From Marinospirillum alkalitolerans (GTDB lineage: Bacteria > Pseudomonadota > Gammaproteobacteria > Pseudomonadales > Halomonadaceae), in the NCBI RefSeq assembly GCF_045055655.1, contig NZ_JBANFI010000008.1:12501-76500 (forward strand): a DNA stretch of 64,000 nt. The letters run 5' to 3'. Made by a program: the position numbers and the translations under genes. How positions within the stretch are numbered: the first letter of the stretch is position 1; every line of letters starts with the position of its first letter. This document shows, one piece after another, positions 33,340-42,033 of this stretch. Under the pieces are notes generated by a model, which worked only from the letters and a program-made list of their open reading frames with translations, was not told where the DNA came from and ran no database searches.

Positions 33340-35973
33340 GTGGCAGAAAATACCGTAAAAGATTTAGCAGAAGCAGTAAAGCGCCCCGTTGAGCGCCTGC
33401 TCGAACAGATGAAGCAAGCCGGCTTGCATCATACTCAAGCTGACCAGCCTGTCTCTGAGCAAGATAAGGAAAAGCTGCTGAGCTTTTTGAAGCGCAATAG
33501 CAAGGCTGCCGATGAGCCAGCCAAGATCACCATGACGCGTAAGGTGACGCAACAGCTGAAAACCGATGGTCGCAAGAGCGTGAATGTTGAAGTTCGCAAG
33601 AAGAGAACCTTCGTCAAAAAAGCAGATGTAGAAGCTGTGGCAGCACAGCAGGCCAATGTAGAAGCGGAAGAACAGGCACGCCTGGCCGCTGAACAGCAAG
33701 CCCTGCAAGAAGCAGAAGCCGCTGCTGAAGCCAAGCGCCAAGAAGTTGAAGCCAAGCGTCGTGAAGCTGAGGCAGAAGCAGCGCGTCAGCTGGAAGCCGA
33801 AGAGGCAGCGCGTCGTCAGAAGCAAGAGCAAGATCGGACTCAAGAAGCGGCCCCCTTAGATGCTGAAGCGGCTCAGAAAGCCGAAGCTGAAAAAGAGCGT
33901 CGCAAACAAGAAGAGAAGCGTCGTGCAGAGCAGGCGCGCAAAGCGAGAGCTAATCCAGTCGTGATAGATGTCGAAGATGATGTAAAAGAAGAAGTCCTTG
34001 ATGCCGATGTCCGCGTCGCTAAGGTCGATGACAAGCCAAAAAGCAAGCCAGGTAACCGCAAATCTGCTGGTGGCCGCAAGACAGGCACCAAAAGAGAAGA
34101 TGACTTTGATGATCGTCGTCTCAGTCGCCGTGGTAGCAAGGATGACAAGCGCAAGGGTGGCCGACGCGCGCCCACATCCGGTCGTCAACACGGTTTTGAA
34201 AAGCCAACAGCACCGATTAAACGCGAAGTCTTGATTCCCGAAAGCATTACTGTTGCTGATCTGGCTGATCGTATGGCCATTAAAGGCTCAGAAGTGGTGA
34301 AGGTGATGTTTAAGATGGGCGCAATGGCAACCATCAATCAGGTCATCGACCAAGACACTGCAACCATTGTGGTGGAAGAGCTGGGTCATATTCCCAAGCT
34401 GCAAAAAGAAAACGCGATTGAAACCGAAGTGCTGGAGAACATCAGCTACGATGGTCAATCCATCACGCGTGCGCCAGTTGTCACGGTGATGGGTCACGTT
34501 GACCATGGTAAAACCTCGCTGCTGGATTATATCCGCCGCGCCAAGGTGGCTGATGCTGAGGCTGGTGGTATTACGCAGCATATCGGTGCTTATCACGTAG
34601 AAACCGAAGGCGGCAATATGGTCACCTTCCTGGATACGCCCGGCCACGCTGCGTTTACAGCGATGCGTGCTCGTGGTGCCAAGGCCACAGACGTGGTTAT
34701 TCTGGTTGTGGCTGCCGATGACGGTGTGATGCCGCAAACCATTGAAGCTGTTGAGCATGCTAAAGCTGCAGGCGTTCCGCTGGTGGTGGCTGTCAACAAG
34801 ATAGATAAAGAAACCGCTGATCCTGAGCGCATTCGTAACGAGCTGTCGCAATATGGCGTGATCTCTGAAGAATGGGGTGGCGATACACCTTTTGTTCACG
34901 TTTCTGCCAAGAAGGGGATGGGTGTTGATGAGCTGCTCGAGGCCGTCCTGCTGCAGTCTGAGATGCTCGAACTGACCGCTGTTCCTGAAGCGCCTGGTAA
35001 GGGTGTGGTTGTTGAATCGCGCTTGGATAAGGGTCGCGGCCCTGTTGCCACAGTGCTGGTTCAAAATGGAACCCTCAAGAAGGGCGATATCGTCCTTGCA
35101 GGTTTGAACTATGGTCGTGTGCGTGCATTGATCGATGAAAACGGCAAGCAGACAGATCAAGCTGGTCCATCAATTCCTGTTGAGATTCTTGGTCTGGATG
35201 GTACGCCTGAAGCCGGTGATGAATTCACCGTGGTGCAGGATGAGAAGAAAGCGCGCGAAGTCGCCCTCTTCCGTCAAGGCAAATACCGCGAAGTCAAACT
35301 CGCACGCCAGCAAAAAGCCAAGTTGGAAAACGTCTTCAGTCAGATGGAGCACGGCAAAACTGCCAGCGTGAATATCATCCTGAAATCGGATGTGCGGGGT
35401 TCAGTGGAAGCTATTATCGGTGCGCTGAAAGATCTTGAGACCGATGAAGTGAAGGTGAACGTGGTCTATTCAGGTGTCGGTGGTATTACCGAGACTGATG
35501 CAAACCTTGCGCTGGCTTCTGAGGCGATTCTGCTCGGCTTTAACGTTCGTGCTGATGCTTCAGCAAAAGCCCTGGTCGAGCGCGAAGGTCTGGATCTGCG
35601 CTATTACAGCATCATTTATGAGCTGATCGAGCAGGTTAAACAAGCCATGGTCGGCAAACTGGCTCCTGAGTTCCGCGAAGATATCGTGGGTATTGCTGAA
35701 GTGAGAGATGTCTTCCGCTCACCCAAGCTGGGTCAAATTGCTGGCTGTATGGTGGTTGAAGGTACCGTTTATCGGAATAAGAAAATCCGTGTTCTGCGTG
35801 ATAACGTGGTGATCTATGAAGGCGAGCTCGAATCTCTGCGCCGCTTTAAAGATGACGCCAGTGAAGTGCGCAATGGTATGGAGTGTGGCATCGGTGTGAA
35901 GAACTACAATGATGTCCGCGTTGGCGATAAGATCGAAGTCTTTGACAAGGTGAAGGTTGAGCGCAGTCTCTAA
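33340..35973 (+). CDS. infB: Translation initiation factor IF-2
   Basis: GTPase that brings initiator fMet-tRNA to the 30S subunit. The 877 residues hold an N-terminal IF2_N domain, a long Ala/Glu/Lys/Arg-rich coiled-coil and basic linker (about 95-290), the G domain with GHVDHGKTSLLDYIRR, the switch region GGITQHIGAYHV, DTPGHAAF and NKID, then domains II, III and the C-terminal fMet-tRNA-binding domain. The start is GTG at 33340, preceded by AAGAGGAG. Confidence 0.97.
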   Translation: MAENTVKDLAEAVKRPVERLLEQMKQAGLHHTQADQPVSEQDKEKLLSFLKRNSKAADEPAKITMTRKVTQQLKTDGRKSVNVEVRKKRTFVKKADVEAVAAQQANVEAEEQARLAAEQQALQEAEAAAEAKRQEVEAKRREAEAEAARQLEAEEAARRQKQEQDRTQEAAPLDAEAAQKAEAEKERRKQEEKRRAEQARKARANPVVIDVEDDVKEEVLDADVRVAKVDDKPKSKPGNRKSAGGRKTGTKREDDFDDRRLSRRGSKDDKRKGGRRAPTSGRQHGFEKPTAPIKREVLIPESITVADLADRMAIKGSEVVKVMFKMGAMATINQVIDQDTATIVVEELGHIPKLQKENAIETEVLENISYDGQSITRAPVVTVMGHVDHGKTSLLDYIRRAKVADAEAGGITQHIGAYHVETEGGNMVTFLDTPGHAAFTAMRARGAKATDVVILVVAADDGVMPQTIEAVEHAKAAGVPLVVAVNKIDKETADPERIRNELSQYGVISEEWGGDTPFVHVSAKKGMGVDELLEAVLLQSEMLELTAVPEAPGKGVVVESRLDKGRGPVATVLVQNGTLKKGDIVLAGLNYGRVRALIDENGKQTDQAGPSIPVEILGLDGTPEAGDEFTVVQDEKKAREVALFRQGKYREVKLARQQKAKLENVFSQMEHGKTASVNIILKSDVRGSVEAIIGALKDLETDEVKVNVVYSGVGGITETDANLALASEAILLGFNVRADASAKALVEREGLDLRYYSIIYELIEQVKQAMVGKLAPEFREDIVGIAEVRDVFRSPKLGQIAGCMVVEGTVYRNKKIRVLRDNVVIYEGELESLRRFKDDASEVRNGMECGIGVKNYNDVRVGDKIEVFDKVKVERSL

Positions 35974-35994
35974 TCAGAGCTGAGTTAATCGCCA

Positions 35995-36036
35995 GCCTCC
36001 TGCAGAATTCAGAAAATCTGAATGTCGGCAGGAGGC
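35995..36036 (+). terminator. Long hairpin between infB and rbfA
   Basis: Outer stem GCCTCCTGC (35995-36003) with GCAGGAGGC (36028-36036), inner stem ATTCAG/CTGAAT with an AAAAT loop, followed by TTCTTTGTTT. It could be a partial terminator or an RNase III processing site inside the operon, since rbfA and truB have no other visible promoter. Confidence 0.6.
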
Positions 36037-36076
36037 TTCTTTGTTTACGGTGGAGGTCTCTTTAAGGAGAAGCCCA

Positions 36077-36457
36077 ATGAAAGAATTTAGTCGTTTAGAT
36101 CGCATTGCCGATCAAATGCAGCGTGAGCTGGCCGTGATGATTCAGCGCGAAATTAAAGATCCCCGGCTCGATGCCATGATTACGGTTAGCGGCGTAAAAG
36201 TCAGCAAAGATCTGGGTTATGCCGATGTTTATGTCACGGTGCTGGGCAAAGAAGACAAGCCCGAGGTGATTCAAGAAAATCTCGCGATTCTCAAGCAGGC
36301 GGCAGGCTTTTTGCGCAGTCGTATCGGACGTGAAATTAAGCTGCGAGTGATTCCTCAGCTGCGCTTTCACTATGACGAAAGCGTTCAGCGCGGTCGTCAG
36401 ATCTCCAGTTTGATTGAGCAGGCCGTTGCCGCAGATCGCCAGCGTCAGGAAGACTAG
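36077..36457 (+). CDS. rbfA: Ribosome-binding factor A
   Basis: Binds the 30S subunit during 16S rRNA maturation and cold adaptation. The 126 residues have RIADQMQRELAVMIQREIKD, DLGYADVYVTVLG, and LRVIPQLRFHYDESVQRG, a single KH-like domain. An upstream in-frame TTG at 36041 is rejected; AAGGAG lies 7 bp before the ATG at 36077. truB starts 6 bp after the stop. Confidence 0.96.
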   Translation: MKEFSRLDRIADQMQRELAVMIQREIKDPRLDAMITVSGVKVSKDLGYADVYVTVLGKEDKPEVIQENLAILKQAAGFLRSRIGREIKLRVIPQLRFHYDESVQRGRQISSLIEQAVAADRQRQED

Positions 36458-36463
36458 AGCCTC

Positions 36464-37531
36464 ATGGATCAAGCTGCTCCAAGCAAAAAGTTACCGCAAA
36501 AGAAGGTGCTCAGGCGCGAGGTGAACGGCATTCTGCTGCTCGATAAGCCGCTGGGCAAGAGCAGTAATCAGGTGCTGCAGCGAGTACGCTGGATGCTCAA
36601 AGCCCAAAAGGGAGGGCATACAGGCAATCTCGATCCCTTAGCCAGTGGTGTGCTGCCCTTGTGCTTTGGCGAGGCGACCAAGTTTGCCCGCTTTGGTCTG
36701 GATGCGGATAAAACTTATATTACGCGCATTCAGCTGGGTGAGGCTCGCTCAACTGGGGATGCAGAAGGCGAGGTGATCGCTCGTGCCCCGTTACCTGTCT
36801 TATCGCGTGAGCGTCTCGAAGCCCTGTTGGCCAGCTTTGTAGGCAAGCAGCAACAGGTGCCACCGATGTACTCAGCACTCAAGCATCAAGGTCAGAAGCT
36901 CTACGAAATTGCCCGAGCTGGTCAAGAGGTGGAGCGCCCAGCAAGGGCGATAGAGCTGCACCAATTAACCTTGCTGGATTTCGGCGATGACTGGCTGGAA
37001 GTCCAAGTGCGTTGCTCCAAGGGCACCTATATTCGTGTGCTGGGTGAAGATCTGGCGCGCGCACTGGGCAGTTGTGGCTATTTGGCGGCTTTACGGCGCA
37101 TTGAATCAGGTGGTATCGAGGCTCACCAGTTGGTCACGCTAGAGGCGCTTGAAGCTGACTTTGCCGATGCGGATGAAGATCAGCATGCACTGGAGCCCTA
37201 TTTGCAACCAGTGGACTTTCTGCTACAGCATCTGCCCTTGTGCCGCTTAACCTCAACGGATGCTGAGGCCGTCCTCCACGGACAGCCTGTCGCGGCTGCA
37301 CCCTATCTGGATCCGCCTTTTTGGCAAGCTGATCAGCTTGGGCAGGACGGGGCGAGAAGCGACTCAAAGCTGGACGCAGAGGCGCAGATGATGCACACTA
37401 CGCGCCTTTATTCGCCGACGTCCGAATTCTTGGGTCTTGGTGAATATCAGCCAGAAACAGGGTGGATACAGCCCAAAAAGATGTGTCGCAGCCCGATTCC
37501 TGTTTCTTGCTCAACCGATTCGCCGATTTGA
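36464..37531 (+). CDS. truB: tRNA pseudouridine(55) synthase, with extended C-terminal region
   Basis: Makes pseudouridine 55 in the T loop of tRNAs. Motifs: GILLLDKPLGKSSNQVLQ, the catalytic aspartate D57 in GGHTGNLDPLASGVLP, the KTY-type motif DADKTY, and RCSKGTYIRVLGEDLA. At 355 residues it is some 40-50 longer than the usual 300-315. The extra length is in the C-terminal PUA-like part (residues around 285-320, LDPPFWQADQLGQ and following) and in a tail after GWIQPKK. No frameshift is evident and the frame closes before the rpsO leader. Confidence 0.94.
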   Translation: MDQAAPSKKLPQKKVLRREVNGILLLDKPLGKSSNQVLQRVRWMLKAQKGGHTGNLDPLASGVLPLCFGEATKFARFGLDADKTYITRIQLGEARSTGDAEGEVIARAPLPVLSRERLEALLASFVGKQQQVPPMYSALKHQGQKLYEIARAGQEVERPARAIELHQLTLLDFGDDWLEVQVRCSKGTYIRVLGEDLARALGSCGYLAALRRIESGGIEAHQLVTLEALEADFADADEDQHALEPYLQPVDFLLQHLPLCRLTSTDAEAVLHGQPVAAAPYLDPPFWQADQLGQDGARSDSKLDAEAQMMHTTRLYSPTSEFLGLGEYQPETGWIQPKKMCRSPIPVSCSTDSPI

Positions 37532-37600
37532 TCGGCCTCAGGTCTGCTGTAACGTCGCACGGCATGACCCTTGTTTTCTGATGCGACCGTGGAGAAAAAC

Positions 37601-37867
37601 ATGTTAACTGTAGAAGAAAAAGCACAAATCGTTCAGGACTTTGCTCGTGGCGCCAACGATACTGGCTCCCCTGAAGTTCAGGTTGCTCTGCTGACTTTTG
37701 ACATCAACAAGCTGCAAGGCCACTTTCAGGAAAACCACAAGGATCACCACAGCCGTCGTGGTCTGATCCGTAAGGTTAACCAGCGTCGTAAGCTGCTGGA
37801 CTACCTGAAAGGTAAAGATGTCACCCGTTATGCTGATCTGATCAAGCGTTTAGGCCTGCGCCGCTAA
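37601..37867 (+). CDS. rpsO: 30S ribosomal protein S15
   Basis: Primary 16S rRNA-binding protein of the small subunit. The 88 residues match the family over the full length: ANDTGSPEVQVALLT, LQGHFQENHKDHHSRRGL, NQRRKLLDYLKGKDVTRY, LIKRLGLRR. An in-frame start at 37571 would add ten residues; GTGGAG before the ATG at 37601 and the family length favour the shorter form. In E. coli S15 represses its own messenger through a leader fold; whether this 69-bp leader does so is not visible. Confidence 0.97.
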   Translation: MLTVEEKAQIVQDFARGANDTGSPEVQVALLTFDINKLQGHFQENHKDHHSRRGLIRKVNQRRKLLDYLKGKDVTRYADLIKRLGLRR

Positions 37868-37903
37868 GCGCTGCCCAGCCGCCCTTGTGGCGACTGACGC
37901 AAG

Positions 37904-37940
37904 AAAACCCTTGCCATCAACGATGGTGAGGGTTTTTTTT
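37904..37940 (+). terminator. Intrinsic terminator after rpsO
   Basis: A 15-bp stem AAAACCCTTGCCATC paired with GATGGTGAGGGTTTT (two G-U pairs), AAC loop, followed by a run of T. Between rpsO and pnp. Confidence 0.88.
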
Positions 37941-37950
37941 ATCTGGTTGG

Positions 37951-37979
37951 TTTGTTTGTTGCCCAAGGCAGCGTATGAT
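37951..37979 (+). promoter_or_regulatory. Promoter for pnp
   Basis: TTTGTT (37951-37956), 17-bp spacer, TATGAT (37974-37979), just after the rpsO terminator. In E. coli pnp likewise has its own promoter in this position. Confidence 0.5.
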
Positions 37980-38028
37980 ACGGGGGCTAATTAATGGCGA
38001 CAAACAATTGAACGAAAGGATAAAATCC

Positions 38029-40158
38029 GTGATTCCAGAAGCAAAAACAAAGACTTTTCAATTTGGTCAGCATAGCGTGACCTTAGAAACAGGCCGTTTG
38101 GCGCGTCAGGCGACAGGTGCGGTGCTGGTGACCATGGGCCAGACCAGCGTGCTCTGTACCGCTGTGGCTAAAAAAGACGTCAATCCAGGACAAGATTTCT
38201 TTCCGCTGGCTGTTTTCTACCAAGAAAAAACCTACGCAGTCGGCAAAATTCCTGGTGGCTTCTTCAAGCGTGAAGGCCGCCCCACTGAGAAAGAAACCCT
38301 CGTATCGCGCTTGATTGATCGCCCGATCCGTCCATTGTTCCCCAAAGAATTCTCTAACGAAGTACAGATTATCTGTTCGGTCGTTTCTGCTGAGCGCGGC
38401 GAAGAAGCCGATATTGCTGCGATGCTGGGTGCCTCTGCTGCCTTAGCCATTTCTGGTGTGCCTTTTAATGGCCCAATGGCGGCTGCCCGTGTGGGTTATA
38501 CCGATGCCAATGGCTATATGCTCAACCCCAATAGTGCAGCACTGGCAGAGTCGCGCCTCGACATGGTTGTCGCAGGAACTGAAGCCGCAGTGCTGATGGT
38601 GGAGTCTGAAGCGCAAGAGCTGACAGAAGATCAGATGCTGGGCGCTGTGCTCTATGCACACCAAGAAATGCAGGTCGCGATTCAAGCGATTCGTGAATTT
38701 GCAGCCGAATTTGGCAAGCCAGCTTGGGATTGGCAGCCTGCTCCTAAGGACACCACGACTCAGGATCTGGTGCGCCCCTTAGCGGAAGCTGGCATCAAAG
38801 AAGCCTATACCATCACCAATAAGATGGAGCGTTATGCGCGTTTGGATGCGCTGCGTCAGTCTGTTTTGGCTGAGTTGGTCAAAGAAGAAGGCGAAGTGAG
38901 TGCAGAAGCCGTGAAGGCCGCTTTTGCCAGCTTAGAAAAGCATATCGTGCGTGAGAACGTATTAAGCGGTGCGCCGCGTATTGATGGTCGTGATCATCAG
39001 ACAGTGCGTCCGCTGACCATTGAAGTGGGTGTGCTGCCGAAGGTACACGGTTCAGCTTTGTTCACCCGTGGTGAGACTCAGGCACTGGTTGTGGCAACGC
39101 TGGGGACTTCTCGTGATGCACAGATCATCGAGAGCTTGGAAGGTGAGCATAAGGATAACTTCTTGTTCCACTATAACTTCCCTCCCTTCTCTGTCGGCGA
39201 AGCCGGTTTTATGGGTGGTCCTAAGCGTCGTGAAATCGGCCATGGTCGTTTGGCGAAGCGTGGCGTTCAAGCGATGATGCCTGCTGAGAACGATTTCCCC
39301 TATACCGTGCGTGTGGTTTCGGAGATCACCGAATCCAACGGTTCAAGCTCTATGGCCTCGGTTTGTGGTTCATCTCTGGCGCTGATGGATGCGGGTGTCC
39401 CGTTGAAAGCCCCTGTTGCTGGTATTGCGATGGGTCTGGTCAAGGATGGCGAGCGTTATGCTGTACTGACCGATATCCTCGGTGATGAAGACCATCTGGG
39501 CGATATGGATTTTAAAGTGGCGGGTTCTGAGCAGGGCATTACCGCACTGCAAATGGATATTAAGATTGAAGGCATCAATGAAGCCATCATGGAACAGGCC
39601 CTGCAGCAGGCACAAGCTGCGCGCTTGGATATCCTGCGCCAGATGAATGAAGTGCTGCCTGCTTCACGCTCTAGCGTATCGCAAAATGCACCCACCATGA
39701 CCACGATGAAAATCGATCCTGACAAGATTCGTGATGTTATTGGTAAGGGTGGTGCCACGATTCGTAGCATTACTGAGCGCACTGGTGCCTCGATTGATAT
39801 CGACGACAGCGGTGAAATCAAGCTCTACGCCGAGAATCAAGAAGCCGCTCAGGCAGCGGTGGATATCATCCTCGGTCTGACTGCCGTCGCAGAAATTGAT
39901 CGTGTTTACCAAGGCAAGGTCGCGCGGATTGCTGATTTTGGTGCGTTCGTCACCTTCTTACCAGGTCAGGATGGTTTGGTTCACATTTCTCAGATCGCGC
40001 CACAGCGCATCGAGACAGTGAAGGACTTCCTGAAGGAAGGCCAAGAAGTGCTGGTGAAGGTCATCGATATTGATAACCGTAACCGCGTGAAGCTGTCGAT
40101 TAAAGAAGTCACTGAAGAAGAGCGTCAGCGCTTCGAACAGGAAAACAGCGCATCTTAA
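38029..40158 (+). CDS. pnp: Polyribonucleotide nucleotidyltransferase (PNPase)
   Basis: Phosphorolytic 3'-5' exoribonuclease of the RNA degradosome. The 709 residues comprise two RNase PH domains (KTFQFGQHSVTLETGRLARQ; HGSALFTRGETQAL), a KH domain (DVIGKGGATIRSITERTGA) and an S1 domain (YQGKVARIADFGAFVTFLPG). The frame is open from 37975, but the GTG at 38029 has AAAGGA 8 bp upstream and gives the family start. Last gene of the plus-strand series. Confidence 0.97.
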   Translation: MIPEAKTKTFQFGQHSVTLETGRLARQATGAVLVTMGQTSVLCTAVAKKDVNPGQDFFPLAVFYQEKTYAVGKIPGGFFKREGRPTEKETLVSRLIDRPIRPLFPKEFSNEVQIICSVVSAERGEEADIAAMLGASAALAISGVPFNGPMAAARVGYTDANGYMLNPNSAALAESRLDMVVAGTEAAVLMVESEAQELTEDQMLGAVLYAHQEMQVAIQAIREFAAEFGKPAWDWQPAPKDTTTQDLVRPLAEAGIKEAYTITNKMERYARLDALRQSVLAELVKEEGEVSAEAVKAAFASLEKHIVRENVLSGAPRIDGRDHQTVRPLTIEVGVLPKVHGSALFTRGETQALVVATLGTSRDAQIIESLEGEHKDNFLFHYNFPPFSVGEAGFMGGPKRREIGHGRLAKRGVQAMMPAENDFPYTVRVVSEITESNGSSSMASVCGSSLALMDAGVPLKAPVAGIAMGLVKDGERYAVLTDILGDEDHLGDMDFKVAGSEQGITALQMDIKIEGINEAIMEQALQQAQAARLDILRQMNEVLPASRSSVSQNAPTMTTMKIDPDKIRDVIGKGGATIRSITERTGASIDIDDSGEIKLYAENQEAAQAAVDIILGLTAVAEIDRVYQGKVARIADFGAFVTFLPGQDGLVHISQIAPQRIETVKDFLKEGQEVLVKVIDIDNRNRVKLSIKEVTEEERQRFEQENSAS

Positions 40159-40173
40159 TCGGCCGCTGAATGT

Positions 40174-40203
40174 AAAAACCCAGCTCTTAAGCTGGGTTTT
40201 TTT
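40174..40203 (+). terminator. Intrinsic terminator after pnp
   Basis: Stem AAAAACCCAGCT/AGCTGGGTTTTT with a CTTA loop, followed by T. Its A-rich upstream flank would also allow termination of the convergent thiolase gene. Confidence 0.88.
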
Positions 40204-40225
40204 GTACCCTAAAAAAGCCTGGCTG

Positions 40226-41401
40226 TTAGCGTTCGATTGCTAGTGCAACACCCTGTCCACCACCGATGCACAGGGTGGCGAGACCTTTTTTAGCATCACG
40301 CTTTTGCATCTCATGCACGAGCGTGACCAGAACACGGCAACCTGAAGCCCCGATAGGGTGGCCCAGTGCAATCGCGCCACCATTCACGTTGACCTTCTCG
40401 GTATCCCAACCCAGTTCACGATTGACGCATAAAGCTTGAGCGGCAAAGGCTTCGTTGGCTTCAACTAGGTCGAGATCGGTGATCTGCCAGCCTGCCTTTT
40501 CAAGGCATTTTTTGGTGGCAGGAATAGGACCCGTTCCCATGATGGTGGGATCAACACCGGCAGAAGAGTAGGCCGCAATTTTAGCGAGGACAGGTAAGCC
40601 CAGTTCAGCGGCTTTTTGTGCTGAGCAGAGAATCACCGCAGCAGCACCATCGTTGATCGAGGAGGCGTTACCGGCGGTGACTGTGCCATCCTTTTTGAAG
40701 GCTGGACGCATGGCGGCAAGCTTCTCTAGCGAGACTTCACGCGGGCCTTCATCGGTATCAAAGATCACCGGATCACCTTTGCGCTGCGGGATCGTCACCG
40801 GAATGATTTCATCAGCAAAGCGACCTGCATTGCGTGCGGCCAGTGCTTTGGCCTGTGAGGCGGCGGCAAAGGCATCCTGATCTTCACGGCTGATAGCGAA
40901 CTTGTCGACGATATTTTCTGTCGTGATGCCCATATGGTAGTCATTAAAAGCATCCCAAAGGCCATCAACAATCATCGTGTCTTGCGCGACCCAGTTGCCC
41001 ATGCGCTGACCAGAGCGGGAGTTAGGCAGGATATGGGGAGACTGGCTCATGTTTTCTTGGCCGCCAGCAATGATGATCTCCGCATCGCCACAGCGAATCG
41101 CTTGGGTGGCCAGATGGAGAGCTTTCAGGCCTGAGCCGCAGACCTTATTGATTGTCATCGCGGGGGTGGTTTCTGGTAAGCCAGCATGAATCATCGCCTG
41201 GCGTGCTGGATTTTGGCCACATCCTGCAGTCAGGACCTGCCCAAGAATGACTTCATCAATCTGTTCAGGTTTGAGGCCTGAACGCTCTAACAGTCCCTTG
41301 ATCACAGTGGCACCCAGCAGATGGGGGGCAACACCGGCGAGAGCACCACCAAAACCGCCAATCGCTGTACGGCCTGCAGCAACAATAACAACGTCTTGCA
41401 T
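40226..41401 (-). CDS. Acetyl-CoA C-acetyltransferase (biosynthetic-type thiolase)
   Basis: Condenses two acetyl-CoA to acetoacetyl-CoA or cleaves it. The 391-residue length and motifs fit the PhaA/AtoB class: the acyl-cysteine in INKVCGSGLKALHLA, GGQENMSQSPH, the His motif NVNGGAIALGHPIGASGCR, and the second cysteine in CIGGGQGVALAIE. It could supply acetoacetyl-CoA for the PHA-synthase-like protein at 5.8 kb, but no reductase (phaB) is present in the window, so a role in fatty-acid or ketone degradation is equally possible. AGGAG lies 8 bp before the ATG. It stands alone between pnp and panD. Confidence 0.92.
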   Translation of the reverse strand: MQDVVIVAAGRTAIGGFGGALAGVAPHLLGATVIKGLLERSGLKPEQIDEVILGQVLTAGCGQNPARQAMIHAGLPETTPAMTINKVCGSGLKALHLATQAIRCGDAEIIIAGGQENMSQSPHILPNSRSGQRMGNWVAQDTMIVDGLWDAFNDYHMGITTENIVDKFAISREDQDAFAAASQAKALAARNAGRFADEIIPVTIPQRKGDPVIFDTDEGPREVSLEKLAAMRPAFKKDGTVTAGNASSINDGAAAVILCSAQKAAELGLPVLAKIAAYSSAGVDPTIMGTGPIPATKKCLEKAGWQITDLDLVEANEAFAAQALCVNRELGWDTEKVNVNGGAIALGHPIGASGCRVLVTLVHEMQKRDAKKGLATLCIGGGQGVALAIER

Positions 41402-41447
41402 AGTCTAGACTCCTGAAACACCTCAACACTGAGGTTGGTGGGTAAAG

Positions 41448-41475
41448 GTAATAGCTTAGCAGTAACACGCAACAA
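41448..41475 (-). promoter_or_regulatory. Possible promoter for the thiolase gene
   Basis: On the minus strand TTGTTG (41475-41470), 16-bp spacer, TATTAC (41453-41448). The leader has a small hairpin ACCTCA/TGAGGT. Confidence 0.4.
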
Positions 41476-41533
41476 AAGAATGACACACTTTAGGCTGAGG
41501 GACTATGGATCTTTTATCGGCCTGATAGCGGCC

Positions 41534-41561
41534 ACAAAAAAGGCAAGCCTGAGCTTGCCTT
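41534..41561 (-). terminator. Intrinsic terminator after panD
   Basis: On the minus strand the stem AAGGCAAG/CTTGCCTT is followed by a run of T. It ends the pan unit before the thiolase gene. Confidence 0.85.
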
Positions 41562-41581
41562 GATGAACAGCGCTATGGCCT

Positions 41582-41962
41582 TTAAGCCACTTGGACTGGA
41601 ATCGCGTTGCTGGTATGGCTAACGTGGTTCTTCTCGGCCAGATAGATCAGCGCGGGCTTGTGCTGTTGGCGCTCGGATTCGCTGTAGTTGGCATAGGCGC
41701 AGATGATGACTCGGTCACCAACATCGGCCAAGTGAGCGGCAGCGCCATTGACTGAAATAATGCCAGAACCGGGTTCACCACGAATGATGTAGGTGGTAAA
41801 GCGGTTGCCATTTTCGATGTTGTAGATCTGGATTTGCTCATACTCATGGAGGCCAGCCATATCGAGCAGATCGCCATCAATCGCGCAAGAACCTTCATAT
41901 TCAAGCACGGCATGAGTCACTCTTGCCTGATGAAGCTTGGCTTTGAGCAGGATAGTTTGCAT
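41582..41962 (-). CDS. panD: Aspartate 1-decarboxylase proenzyme
   Basis: Makes beta-alanine for pantothenate. It is a pyruvoyl enzyme; the self-cleavage site is G24-S25 in EYEGSCAIDGDL, where the serine becomes the pyruvoyl group. The 126-residue length and HEYEQIQIYNIENG, INGAAAHLA-like (VNGAAAHLADVGD) segments are normal. It is the last gene of the panBCD cluster, about 70 bp after panC. Confidence 0.97.
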   Translation of the reverse strand: MQTILLKAKLHQARVTHAVLEYEGSCAIDGDLLDMAGLHEYEQIQIYNIENGNRFTTYIIRGEPGSGIISVNGAAAHLADVGDRVIICAYANYSESERQQHKPALIYLAEKNHVSHTSNAIPVQVA

Positions 41963-42033
41963 GATTAAAAAACCTCTTTTCGTTCGGCTGGGCCGTTTTT
42001 ATACAGTCTTTCGCTGACTGAGTCCAGCTTGTG

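Noticed and set aside
34288..35160. 290-residue minus-strand frame inside infB
   Set aside because: Antisense to the conserved G domain of IF-2; no independent support.
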